Positions 1-5,467 of a stretch of DNA of 5,467 nt are shown here, in pieces; position 1 is the stretch's first letter, and each line of letters opens with the position of its first letter. Source of the stretch: Micrococcales bacterium (lineage in GTDB: Bacteria; Actinomycetota; Actinomycetes; Actinomycetales; Dermatophilaceae); assembly GCA_030537915.1 (NCBI GenBank), contig JAUNUZ010000188.1, positions 1-5,467 on the forward strand. The letters are read 5' to 3'. The notes below the pieces were generated by a model. That model made no database searches and was not told the DNA's origin. It saw only the letters and a list, made by a program, of their open reading frames with translations. The translations under genes were made by a program, and so were the position numbers.

Positions 1-22
1 GGGAAGCGGCCCACTTGCCGAC

Positions 23-1552
23 TCAGAACCCGAACTCGCCCATGATCCGGCGCGGTTCGCGACCGTAGCGCCACGGCTCCTTGCTGTTGAAGGCGTCGCG
101 CGTCGAGTGCAGCCGCAGGATCGGGGAGAACACGCCGAGCTGCACCCAGCGGGTCGCGAGCTCGTCGTCCTTGGCCCCGAACATGTGCCCGCCGATGTCG
201 TGGCTCCACCAGCCGTAACCGATGTTGCTCGCGGTCGCCGTGAAATGCGGCTGGAAGGCGAGCGACGCCCACGAGACGACCGTGTCCCCGGAGAAACCGA
301 CTGGATAGCGGTGCGAACCGGGCCCGGCGTAGCGCGAGAACGTCAGCGGCCGCCGGTTGCGCGAGCCGGGTCGAGCCGAGTCGAGGAAGTGGACGTGGTT
401 GAGGATCCACAGCGGGTCGAGCCCCGCCAGCGCACAGAACGGGCCGGACTGCCAGTCGAGCCACCAGAAGTCCACGCCCTCGGCCTCGCGCGGGTGGTGC
501 ACCTGCTCAAGGTAGGCCGCGAGGAAGTCCGGATCCGCGGCGTCGAAGGGGACCGGCGTGCCCGACGCGGGATCGATGCCGACCGCGCGCGCCAGGTCGG
601 GGTAGGCGTCCTCGTGGGAGCGGATGCCGTCGGCCGGATGCACGTTGAGCGTCACCGCGAGGCCGCGCTCGTGCAGGCGCTGCAGGAAGGCGGGTGGATC
701 GGGGAACAGCTCACGATTCCACGAGTAGCCGGTCCACCCGCTACCCAGCGCCGGATCGAGGTCGACGGGGTGCCAGTCCATGTCCAGGACCGCGACGGAG
801 AACGGCAGCTGCTCGGTCTCGAAGCGGCCCATGAGCGCCTCGTAGTCTGCGGCCGAGTAGTCGTGATAGCGGCTCCACCAGTTGCCCAGCGCGTAGCGGG
901 GCAGCATCGGTGTCGGTCCGGTGATCGCGTAGAAGTCGCGCAGCGCGGCCTGATAGTCGCGGCCGTGGGCGAAGACGTAGAGGTCCAGGCTCCCCGGCTC
1001 ACGGACCCCGAGCCAGCCATCGGGCTCCAGCAGCAGGGAGTGCGAGTCGTCCAGGACGCTGACGCCGTAGATGCTCATGAGTCCGGGTTCGAGCTCGCAC
1101 CGGCCGTCGACGCCGTCAAGCGTTCGCGCCGTCCCGCCGAGGTTCCCCTGCGGGGGCGCCCCGAAGCGCCACACGCTGTGGTACTTACTCACCCCCTTTT
1201 TGACCTGCACACTCAGGCCCTGACTCCGGAACGGTCCGCCGTCGTAGGACAGGTGCAAGCCGGCGGTCTCCAACTCCACACCCCGCTCGAAGACCTCCCC
1301 GCCCGGATCCGCGGCTCCGGCGGCGTCCGAACCAGGACGGGCCGGCCTGCGGCGCACCTGGAAGGCGCCCGCGGGCAGGTCGCGCCGGATGACGACCTGC
1401 GAAGCCCGGTCCTCGAAGACACCGCTACGGCTGTACTCCAGCCGCACGAGGCACGGCGTCAGCACCGTGATGCGGAAGCGTTCGCCGGCGATGACCGCAG
1501 CAGGGTCGGCGACGGGACGGGTGGACAGGCGCAGATGCTCGGGCAGGCTCAC
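23..1552 (-). CDS. GH31-family glycoside hydrolase (alpha-glucosidase/alpha-xylosidase type), C-terminally truncated
   Basis: Probable retaining exo-alpha-glycosidase. Seen in the 509-residue product: an N-terminal beta-sandwich region (about 1-215, including NLGGTARTLD at 137-146 and DDSHSLLLEPDGW at 168-180), then the (beta/alpha)8 barrel from about 217 (ALGNWWSRYH at 221-230, LDMDWH at 256-261). The likely nucleophile is Asp366 in WWLDWQ and the likely acid/base is Asp423 in GFSGDT. HDIGGH (451-456) and RLH (480-482) are further GH31 barrel landmarks. Start is GTG at 1552, preceded by AGGTGG. Odd points: the nucleophile motif is WLDWQ instead of the common WxDMNE, and the frame stops after residue 509 (EFGF). 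Relatives continue there with an LRxRHxLxPYL-like helix plus about 150-250 residues of C-terminal domains. The family call is secure; the substrate is not predictable. No signal peptide is apparent, so it is probably cytoplasmic. It is transcribed divergently from the DedA-like gene. Confidence 0.9.
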   Translation of the reverse strand: MSLPEHLRLSTRPVADPAAVIAGERFRITVLTPCLVRLEYSRSGVFEDRASQVVIRRDLPAGAFQVRRRPARPGSDAAGAADPGGEVFERGVELETAGLHLSYDGGPFRSQGLSVQVKKGVSKYHSVWRFGAPPQGNLGGTARTLDGVDGRCELEPGLMSIYGVSVLDDSHSLLLEPDGWLGVREPGSLDLYVFAHGRDYQAALRDFYAITGPTPMLPRYALGNWWSRYHDYSAADYEALMGRFETEQLPFSVAVLDMDWHPVDLDPALGSGWTGYSWNRELFPDPPAFLQRLHERGLAVTLNVHPADGIRSHEDAYPDLARAVGIDPASGTPVPFDAADPDFLAAYLEQVHHPREAEGVDFWWLDWQSGPFCALAGLDPLWILNHVHFLDSARPGSRNRRPLTFSRYAGPGSHRYPVGFSGDTVVSWASLAFQPHFTATASNIGYGWWSHDIGGHMFGAKDDELATRWVQLGVFSPILRLHSTRDAFNSKEPWRYGREPRRIMGEFGF

Positions 1553-1559
1553 GCCACCT

Positions 1560-1565
1560 GTCTTA
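1560..1565 (-). promoter_or_regulatory. Possible -10 element in front of the GH31 gene
   Basis: On the minus strand TAAGAC lies 7 nt upstream of the GTG start, close to the actinobacterial TANNNT -10 pattern but with C in the last position. No good -35 was found 16-19 bp further upstream. The adjoining AGGTGG (1554-1559) could instead act as a ribosome binding site, with its AGG core only 4 nt from the GTG, which is short. This is a weak prediction; leaderless and leadered initiation cannot be told apart. Confidence 0.22.
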
Positions 1566-1580
1566 GCCGATGGCGAACCG

Positions 1581-1593
1581 CAGCGCTGAGCGC
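1581..1593. promoter_or_regulatory. Overlapping short inverted repeats in the divergent intergenic region (possible operator)
   Basis: Positions 1581-1588 form the perfect palindrome CAGCGCTG, and 1583-1593 form GCGCT-G-AGCGC. They sit roughly midway between the divergent GH31 and DedA-like genes. The AGCGCT core is also found in operators of some LacI-family sugar regulators of actinobacteria (for example CebR-type sites). The outer bases here do not extend the symmetry, and no regulator gene is in view. Short GC palindromes are common by chance at this base composition. Confidence 0.15.
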
Positions 1594-1602
1594 GACACTC
1601 GT

Positions 1603-1631
1603 TTGGGCCTGCCAGTGCCGCCGCCTACTGT
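1603..1631 (+). promoter_or_regulatory. Predicted promoter of the DedA-like gene, leaderless type
   Basis: TTGGGC at 1603-1608 (-35 candidate) is followed after exactly 17 bp by TACTGT at 1626-1631 (-10 candidate, fits TANNNT). The -10 ends 6 nt before the GTG start at 1638, so transcription would begin at or next to the start codon, giving a leaderless mRNA. AAGG at 1634-1637 directly abuts the GTG and is too close to be a usable Shine-Dalgarno site, which favours the leaderless reading. Matches to the hexamers are partial (3 of 6 each). Confidence 0.45.
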
Positions 1632-1637
1632 TCAAGG

Positions 1638-2522
1638 GTGAGCCAGACCGAGCCCGGCGACCCCGCAGATCCCCCAGCCACGAGCGCGAGCCCGCCCTCC
1701 GACGCGCCGGCGGGTGCTGCCTGGGGGGTTAACGAGGCGGGTGCGGCAGCGGCTGCTGCGGCCCAGGTGGTGCCGCAGCGGCCTTGGCCCGCGGGCCACA
1801 CGTTCGAGCGCGCTGACAAGATCTGCGCGACTCTCATCGGCCTCATGTCGGTCTACGGGCTCGCGATGATCCCGCTGCGCCCGGTGGTGCTCGGGCTGGC
1901 GCCACTCGTACTCGTCACGCTCACCGGGTCAATGACCGGAATGGTGTTGTGCGGGGCGTTCGCGGCGACGGGGGCGACGTGGTGGCCGTTCGCGCTGGTC
2001 CTGGGGACCTTCGGCGCGATGAAGTTCGACCCGGTCTTCTGGTGGGCGGGCAAGCTGTGGGGCGATCAGTTCATCGCGAGCATGGTCGGCCCGACGCCCC
2101 GGGCACGTAAGCGGGCCCAACGCGCCGAGAAGCTGGCGAAGCGGTACGAGGTGCTGGCGATCCTCATCACCTACATCCCCTTCCTGCCGATCCCGGGCGC
2201 GATCATCTACGCCGTGCTCGGTGCGGCGGGCACGAGCCTGCGCCGTTTCCTGACCATCACGGTGCTCGGCGCATTCGTGTCGCGGGTCGCGTTCTTCGCG
2301 CTCGGTTACTGGATCGGTGAGCCCGCGGTGGCGGCACTCGAGGAGTTCGGGAAGTACATGTGGTACGTCTCGATCGCTCTCGTCATCGGGGTCGTCGTCG
2401 TCTCCTTCCGCAGCGCCCGCAAGCAGCAGCTGGAGCAGGAGCAAGCAGCCGCCGCGACCCCGACGCGGCCGGACATCGCCGGGATCAGCGACCCCGACGG
2501 TCCGGCCGACGGACGACGCTGA
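1638..2522 (+). CDS. DedA/VTT-family (SNARE-associated) integral membrane protein
   Basis: The 294-residue product has a hydrophilic Pro/Ala-rich N-terminus (1-50, including seven consecutive Ala at 36-42). A hydrophobic core of about five to six membrane or re-entrant segments follows (roughly 62-80, 83-112, 115-136, 173-197, 205-227, 241-257), then a charged tail (258-294). The VTT-like signature is LGTFGAMKFDPVFWWAGKLWG (122-142 region) followed by TYIPFLPIPGAI (178-189) and a small-residue-rich helix ending GYWIGE (223-228). DedA proteins are bacterial inner-membrane proteins implicated in undecaprenyl-phosphate or phospholipid translocation and in envelope homeostasis; this role is inferred from family only. 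The usual FxR..PxxR arginines are absent (ITYIPFLPIPG), so this is a divergent member. GTG at 1638 is chosen because of the adjacent -10 element; GTG at 1767 would remove most of the disordered N-terminus and is an alternative. It converges on the amidase gene with a 5-nt gap. Confidence 0.78.
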   Translation: MSQTEPGDPADPPATSASPPSDAPAGAAWGVNEAGAAAAAAAQVVPQRPWPAGHTFERADKICATLIGLMSVYGLAMIPLRPVVLGLAPLVLVTLTGSMTGMVLCGAFAATGATWWPFALVLGTFGAMKFDPVFWWAGKLWGDQFIASMVGPTPRARKRAQRAEKLAKRYEVLAILITYIPFLPIPGAIIYAVLGAAGTSLRRFLTITVLGAFVSRVAFFALGYWIGEPAVAALEEFGKYMWYVSIALVIGVVVVSFRSARKQQLEQEQAAAATPTRPDIAGISDPDGPADGRR

Positions 2523-2527
2523 GCGGA

Positions 2528-4030
2528 TCACGCCAGTTCGGGAGCCTGATCGACGTACCTCGTCGCCGCCTCGAAGGCCTGCGCGATCCGCAGCACCTGC
2601 ACGTCGCTCCCATGCCGCCCGACGATCTGCAGACCCACCGGCAGGGCGACCCCGGCGCCGTCCTGCGCGAACCCGGCGGGCACAGCGACCGCGGGCCCGC
2701 CCATCGCCGAGACGAGGGTGCAGGAGCGCATCCATTCGACGTACGTGCCCATCGTCTGACCGCCGACCACCTGCGGGTAGCGCTGCAGCAAGGGGAAGGG
2801 CAGCACCTGCGAGGTCGGGGCGAGCAGGACGTCATAGCGCGAGAACCACCGCTCGGTCTCGGTGCGCAGTCGCGTGCGGGCGAGCGTCGCGTCCAAGAGG
2901 TCGCCCCCGGTGAGCGACGAGCCGTGTTCGACGTTCCACCGGACCTCGGGCTTGACCCCGTCGGGATATCGCTGCACGAGTTCGCGCAGCTTCAAGGCCA
3001 TGCTCAAGCCCCGGTCGACATCGAAGACGAGGTCGGCATGCCGCAGGTTGGGGCACGCGTCCTCGACCCGAGCGCCCAGCGCCTCGAAGACCACTCGTTG
3101 CGCCTCGACGGTCCGCGCGACCGCGGGATCCAGCGGTAGGCCGAGTCCGAAGTCGAGGGTGAAGCCGATCCGGACGCCGGCCAACGGATTGGCGGACGGA
3201 TCCGGCTGCGCATCGATGAGATGGGCGACATCTGAGCCCGCGACCGGGCAGTCGTAGGCGACCCGCGAGTCTGGGCCCGCCAGGACGCTCATCGCCAGCG
3301 CGACGTCGGCGACCTCGCGTGCCATCGGCCCGGTGCGCGAGAGCCACGCCCACGCATCGCGGGTCGGGACGAGCGGCACCACACCCAGGGACGGGCGGAA
3401 GCCGACGACGTTGCAGAAGGCCGCGGGGTTGCGCAGGGAGCCGCCCATGTCGCTGCCGTCCGCGAGGGCTTGGATGCCGGTCGCGAGGGTCACGGCAGCG
3501 CCCCCGCTACTGCCGCCGCAGCTGAGATCGGGGGCGTAGGGGTTGCCGGTCGCGCCGAAGAGGTCGTTGAAGGTGTGCGAGCCCGCCGCGAACTCCGGCA
3601 CATTATTCTTGCCCGTCGAGTTCACACCGGCTGCGCGCAGGCGAGCAACGATGAGGTCGTCTCTGGTCGGCACGACGTCGGTCAGACGCGAGCCCGAGGT
3701 AGAGCGAATCCCGGCTACCAGGTGGGTGTCCTTGTGCGTCATCGGTAGGCCGTGCAGCGGCGGCAGCTCCTGCGCTGCCGCCGAGCCGAGCGCGGCGGCC
3801 CGCTCGTCGGCCTGCTCAGCCCGGGCGCGGGCGCCCTCACGATCCTCGATGACGACCGCGTTGAGCTGCGGGTTCACCGCGTCGATTCGCTCGAAGTGCG
3901 CGTCGAGCGCCTCCCGCGCCGAAACTTCTCGGCGCCGCAGGGCCGCACTCAGGTCACGGGCGCTCCAGCGCCACAGGTCGCTGGGCCGTTCGCTCGGTGT
4001 CGGTCCCGGTCCGGTGGCGGTGCTCGTCAT
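2528..4030 (-). CDS. Amidase-signature family hydrolase
   Basis: The 500-residue enzyme hydrolyses a carboxamide or related amide bond, presumably in the cytoplasm since no signal peptide is seen. The amidase-signature Ser-cisSer-Lys triad is complete: Lys100 in PMTHKD, Ser174 in CGGSSGG, and nucleophile Ser198 in GSDMGGSLRNPAAFC. The Lys-to-Ser and Ser-to-Ser spacings (74 and 24) match those of fatty acid amide hydrolase (75 and 24). The C-terminal part carries LLAPTSQVLPF and the PVGLQIVG motif typical of the family, and full length is normal (450-520). The substrate cannot be assigned. It is unlikely to be GatA, because no GatB or GatC is adjacent and the motifs diverge (Cys171 instead of the usual Pro before GGSSGG). 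ATG at 4030 is chosen because AGGG lies 8 nt upstream. The frame is open up to 4168, but that 46-residue extension is Arg/Pro-rich, overlaps the SGNH gene and lacks amidase features. It probably lies downstream of the esterase and SGNH genes in one transcription unit. Confidence 0.93.
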   Translation of the reverse strand: MTSTATGPGPTPSERPSDLWRWSARDLSAALRRREVSAREALDAHFERIDAVNPQLNAVVIEDREGARARAEQADERAAALGSAAAQELPPLHGLPMTHKDTHLVAGIRSTSGSRLTDVVPTRDDLIVARLRAAGVNSTGKNNVPEFAAGSHTFNDLFGATGNPYAPDLSCGGSSGGAAVTLATGIQALADGSDMGGSLRNPAAFCNVVGFRPSLGVVPLVPTRDAWAWLSRTGPMAREVADVALAMSVLAGPDSRVAYDCPVAGSDVAHLIDAQPDPSANPLAGVRIGFTLDFGLGLPLDPAVARTVEAQRVVFEALGARVEDACPNLRHADLVFDVDRGLSMALKLRELVQRYPDGVKPEVRWNVEHGSSLTGGDLLDATLARTRLRTETERWFSRYDVLLAPTSQVLPFPLLQRYPQVVGGQTMGTYVEWMRSCTLVSAMGGPAVAVPAGFAQDGAGVALPVGLQIVGRHGSDVQVLRIAQAFEAATRYVDQAPELA

Positions 4031-4037
4031 GGTCGGC

Positions 4038-4043
4038 ACCCTA
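4038..4043 (-). promoter_or_regulatory. RBS and possible -10 element deciding the amidase start
   Basis: On the minus strand TAGGGT ends 7 nt before the ATG at 4030. It contains AGGG with 8-nt spacing, a good Shine-Dalgarno site, and also fits the TANNNT -10 pattern at a distance typical of leaderless actinobacterial transcripts. No convincing -35 was found. Either reading supports ATG 4030 over the longer open frame. The 82-nt gap to the SGNH gene (4031-4112) shows no strong terminator hairpin or T-tract, so read-through from upstream remains possible. Confidence 0.4.
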
Positions 4044-4112
4044 GCGACGCCGGACACCTTGGCGGGCGCCTCCCTCGACCGCGGTTCGCGCTGGGTGGCA
4101 CGAGCTGGCGGG

Positions 4113-5033
4113 TCAGAAGCCGAGGGCCCGCAGCACGGCGTCGGCGATGACCTGGTGGCCTTGCGCATCGGGGTGGTCTCCGTCGTCCAGGAGCAGCGGG
4201 CCTGGGTCGATCTGACCCCCGGCCTTGAACGGGTCGTAGAGGTCGACGATCTGCACGCCCGCAGCGCCCGCCGCGCGAGCCAGTTCGGCGTTGAAGTCGC
4301 GGGTCACGGCGTCCGTCCACGCCCGCTGCGTCTCATCGGGCGCCGCTTGCGCGCCGTCGGGGAAGAGATTCCAGTAGTTCGTGACAAGCACCCGCGCACT
4401 CGGCGCCAGCGCCTTGACCTGCGTGATGGCCCGCGACAGATCCTGCACCGCGACCACGACCGCGCGCTGTGTTGCGGCATCGACCGCCCCGGCGGCCGGG
4501 CCCTGTTGGAGCTGCTGCTTGCTCTGGGCCGCGGGGTCGGGCTCGGTCGCGGCGACGTCATTGGCACCGGTCGTGACGATGACGACGTCGGCGTGCCGGA
4601 TGTCGGCGCGCACGTCGTCGTCGCCGCTCACGGGGTCCAGGACGTCGGCGAGGTCCCGGGCCGTCTGGCCGCTCATCCCGTCGTTCACGGCGGCGACCGA
4701 GTGGCCGGAGCGGTCACTCAGGGCGGTCGCGATGAGCTGTGGGAAGGCATCGCACTCGCACCCCTGCCCCTGTGTGACCGAGTCGCCCAGCGCGACGACG
4801 CTGCGCACCGCAAGCAGGTCGCCGGCGGAGGCCGTCTGCGCGGCCGCAGTTGATGCTGACGGCGCCGAGGCGGCTGACGACCCCGCGTGGTGCTGCGATG
4901 GAGCGGCCGTCGCGGGCCCGCACCCGGCCAGTCCGATCACGAGCCCGAGAACGCCGATCCCCCCCGCCGCGCTACGTGCTCGGGGGGCTCGCCTCCGCGG
5001 TCGTGCCGCGCTAGCCAAGGGGGGTGAACCCAC
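4113..5033 (-). CDS. SGNH/GDSL-type hydrolase, predicted lipoprotein
   Basis: Predicted extracytoplasmic esterase or lipase of 306 residues. The N-terminus is Arg-rich (11-20), followed by a hydrophobic segment (24-37) and the lipobox LAGC with Cys38 as lipidation site. Residues 39-70 form an Ala/Ser/Thr-rich linker that would tether the enzyme to the membrane. SGNH blocks are complete: Ser85 in GDSVTQG, Gly122 in the MSGQT block, Asn158 in TGAND, and Asp284/His287 in DDGDHPDAQGH. Cys92 and Cys94 (GCECDAFP) just after the catalytic Ser resemble a GDSV-x-CxC-x-FP arrangement I recall from actinobacterial relatives. A Gln/Ala-rich insert (about 168-190) separates blocks III and V. GTG 5033 overlaps the esterase 3' end by 23 bp, suggesting translational coupling. 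TTG at 5018 would give a signal peptide five residues shorter and is an equally possible start; neither has a strong RBS. The substrate is unknown. Confidence 0.88.
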   Translation of the reverse strand: MGSPPLASAARPRRRAPRARSAAGGIGVLGLVIGLAGCGPATAAPSQHHAGSSAASAPSASTAAAQTASAGDLLAVRSVVALGDSVTQGQGCECDAFPQLIATALSDRSGHSVAAVNDGMSGQTARDLADVLDPVSGDDDVRADIRHADVVIVTTGANDVAATEPDPAAQSKQQLQQGPAAGAVDAATQRAVVVAVQDLSRAITQVKALAPSARVLVTNYWNLFPDGAQAAPDETQRAWTDAVTRDFNAELARAAGAAGVQIVDLYDPFKAGGQIDPGPLLLDDGDHPDAQGHQVIADAVLRALGF

Positions 5034-5467
5034 TCGAGGTCTTGCCCAGCCAGGCCAGCGCGTCCGGGATGTGCGGGATCCACAGGTCGGTGTTGTGCCC
5101 GCCCTTGGGCAGGATCGTCGTCGTGATCGAGAAGGGCTGCTTCGCCTCTCTGGTCACCCGCTGCGTCGTCGGGTAGGCGAGGCGGTCCTGGCGTCCGCAC
5201 AGGGTCCAGGCCGCAACGGCCGGGGGCTTGCGGTGCACGAGGTCGACGAGGTCGTAGTGCTGCCAGGACGCGCTGCCGGGCTTGAACGGGATGAACGGAT
5301 GATCGAACGCGGGCCGCCAGTAGCCGCCGAGCGAGATCGTCGTGGCATAGACGGAAGGGTGCAGCATCGCCGCCATGTTGGCGCACCAGCCCCCGGCGCT
5401 GTAGCCGAACGCAGCCCAGGAGGTGCGCCCCGGGGCGGCGCGCAGGTTGTCGTAGACCCACCGGGGG
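5011..5467 (-). CDS. Esterase-D-like alpha/beta hydrolase, 5' end outside the window
   Basis: The frame is open to the right edge, and the visible C-terminal 151 residues carry a complete alpha/beta-hydrolase triad. The nucleophile is Ser23 of the fragment in GYSAGGW (elbow motif GxSxGG, codon at 5398-5400). The Asp is probably Asp94 in CGRQDRLAY and the His is His124 in KGGHNTDLW. The order and spacing, plus LGGYWRPAFDHPF after the elbow, match the putative esterase family (PF00756, which includes esterase D, feruloyl esterases and mycolyltransferases). The ATG at 5376 is an internal Met after the nucleophile, not the start. About half or more of the protein is missing, so signal peptide or membrane segments cannot be judged. 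It is first of the visible minus-strand genes and its TAG stop (5011-5013) lies within the SGNH gene's 5' end. It is most likely a carboxylesterase; the acyl substrate is unknown. Confidence 0.87.
   Translation of the reverse strand, partial: PRWVYDNLRAAPGRTSWAAFGYSAGGWCANMAAMLHPSVYATTISLGGYWRPAFDHPFIPFKPGSASWQHYDLVDLVHRKPPAVAAWTLCGRQDRLAYPTTQRVTREAKQPFSITTTILPKGGHNTDLWIPHIPDALAWLGKTSSGFTPLG

Noticed and set aside
1192..1201. A5G5 run on the minus strand inside GH31, resembling a slippery site
   Set aside because: The frame continues unbroken into conserved GH31 sequence (NLGGTARTLD), and the run does not match the classic A AAA AAG heptamer.
107..1732. 541-codon plus-strand open frame lying opposite the GH31 gene and running into the DedA-like gene
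   Set aside because: Its product is Arg/Val/Gly-rich without recognisable domains, while the minus strand carries unmistakable GH31 motifs. Long antisense open frames are expected in GC-rich coding DNA.
1738..1780. GC-rich GCGGCAGCGGCTGCTGCGGC-like stretch, considered as a functional repeat
   Set aside because: It is explained by the poly-Ala tract in the disordered N-terminus of the DedA-like protein.
2490..2516. GC-rich CCGACGG repeat pair near the end of the DedA-like gene, checked as a terminator
   Set aside because: It is a short direct repeat with only weak inverted pairing and no T-tract; it encodes the Asp/Gly/Pro-rich tail.
1929..2735. 268-codon minus-strand open frame opposite the DedA-like gene and the amidase end
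   Set aside because: It is Arg/Asp/Gly-rich with no domain, and covers the 3' ends of two well-supported genes.
4031..4168. 46-residue N-terminal extension of the amidase frame
   Set aside because: It overlaps the SGNH gene by 56 bp, has Arg/Pro-rich composition and no family similarity; ATG 4030 has a good RBS.
3543..4853. 436-codon plus-strand open frame opposite the amidase and SGNH genes
   Set aside because: It spans two clear minus-strand genes and their intergenic gap, and has a low-complexity composition with no motif.
4937..5461. 174-codon minus-strand frame over the right end
   Set aside because: It is a shifted frame of the esterase; the adjacent frame carries GYSAGG, the Asp and the His of a hydrolase triad.

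Overview
The window is G+C-rich (about two thirds or more by eye), with GTG and ATG starts, GC-rich third codon positions and TANNNT-type -10 elements placed directly in front of start codons. The encoded proteins resemble actinobacterial families. A high-GC Actinomycetota chromosome fragment is the best reading; I cannot name a genus. Both ends cut into genes, so this may be a short contig or an arbitrary slice.

Layout from left to right. (1) A GH31-family glycoside hydrolase on the minus strand (23-1552). Its catalytic barrel is almost complete, but the reading frame stops at a TGA just where family members continue into the last barrel helix and the C-terminal beta domains. (2) An 85-bp divergent intergenic region (1553-1637) with a plausible leaderless promoter for the next gene. 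(3) A plus-strand DedA/VTT-type polytopic membrane protein (1638-2522). (4) Five bases further on, tail to tail, a minus-strand amidase-signature hydrolase (2528-4030). (5) Upstream of the amidase on the same strand, a secreted SGNH/GDSL-type lipoprotein hydrolase (4113-5033), which overlaps (6) the 3' part of an esterase-D-like alpha/beta hydrolase (5011 to the right edge).

The esterase, SGNH lipoprotein and amidase run in the same direction. The first two overlap by 23 bp and are probably co-transcribed; the amidase follows after 82 bp and may be read through or use its own promoter. The cluster therefore combines three hydrolases of unrelated folds: a serine esterase of unknown location, a lipid-anchored extracytoplasmic esterase/lipase and a cytoplasmic amidase. 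No shared pathway can be deduced from the sequence. The GH31 enzyme and the DedA protein diverge from a common intergenic region but have no obvious functional link.

No tRNA, rRNA, CRISPR array, insertion sequence or prophage gene was seen, and no stretch above 300 bases lacks a gene. I did not find a convincing previously undescribed system. The most useful points are the abrupt end of the GH31 gene, the atypical active-site and conserved-motif variants in GH31 and DedA, and the leaderless start architecture.
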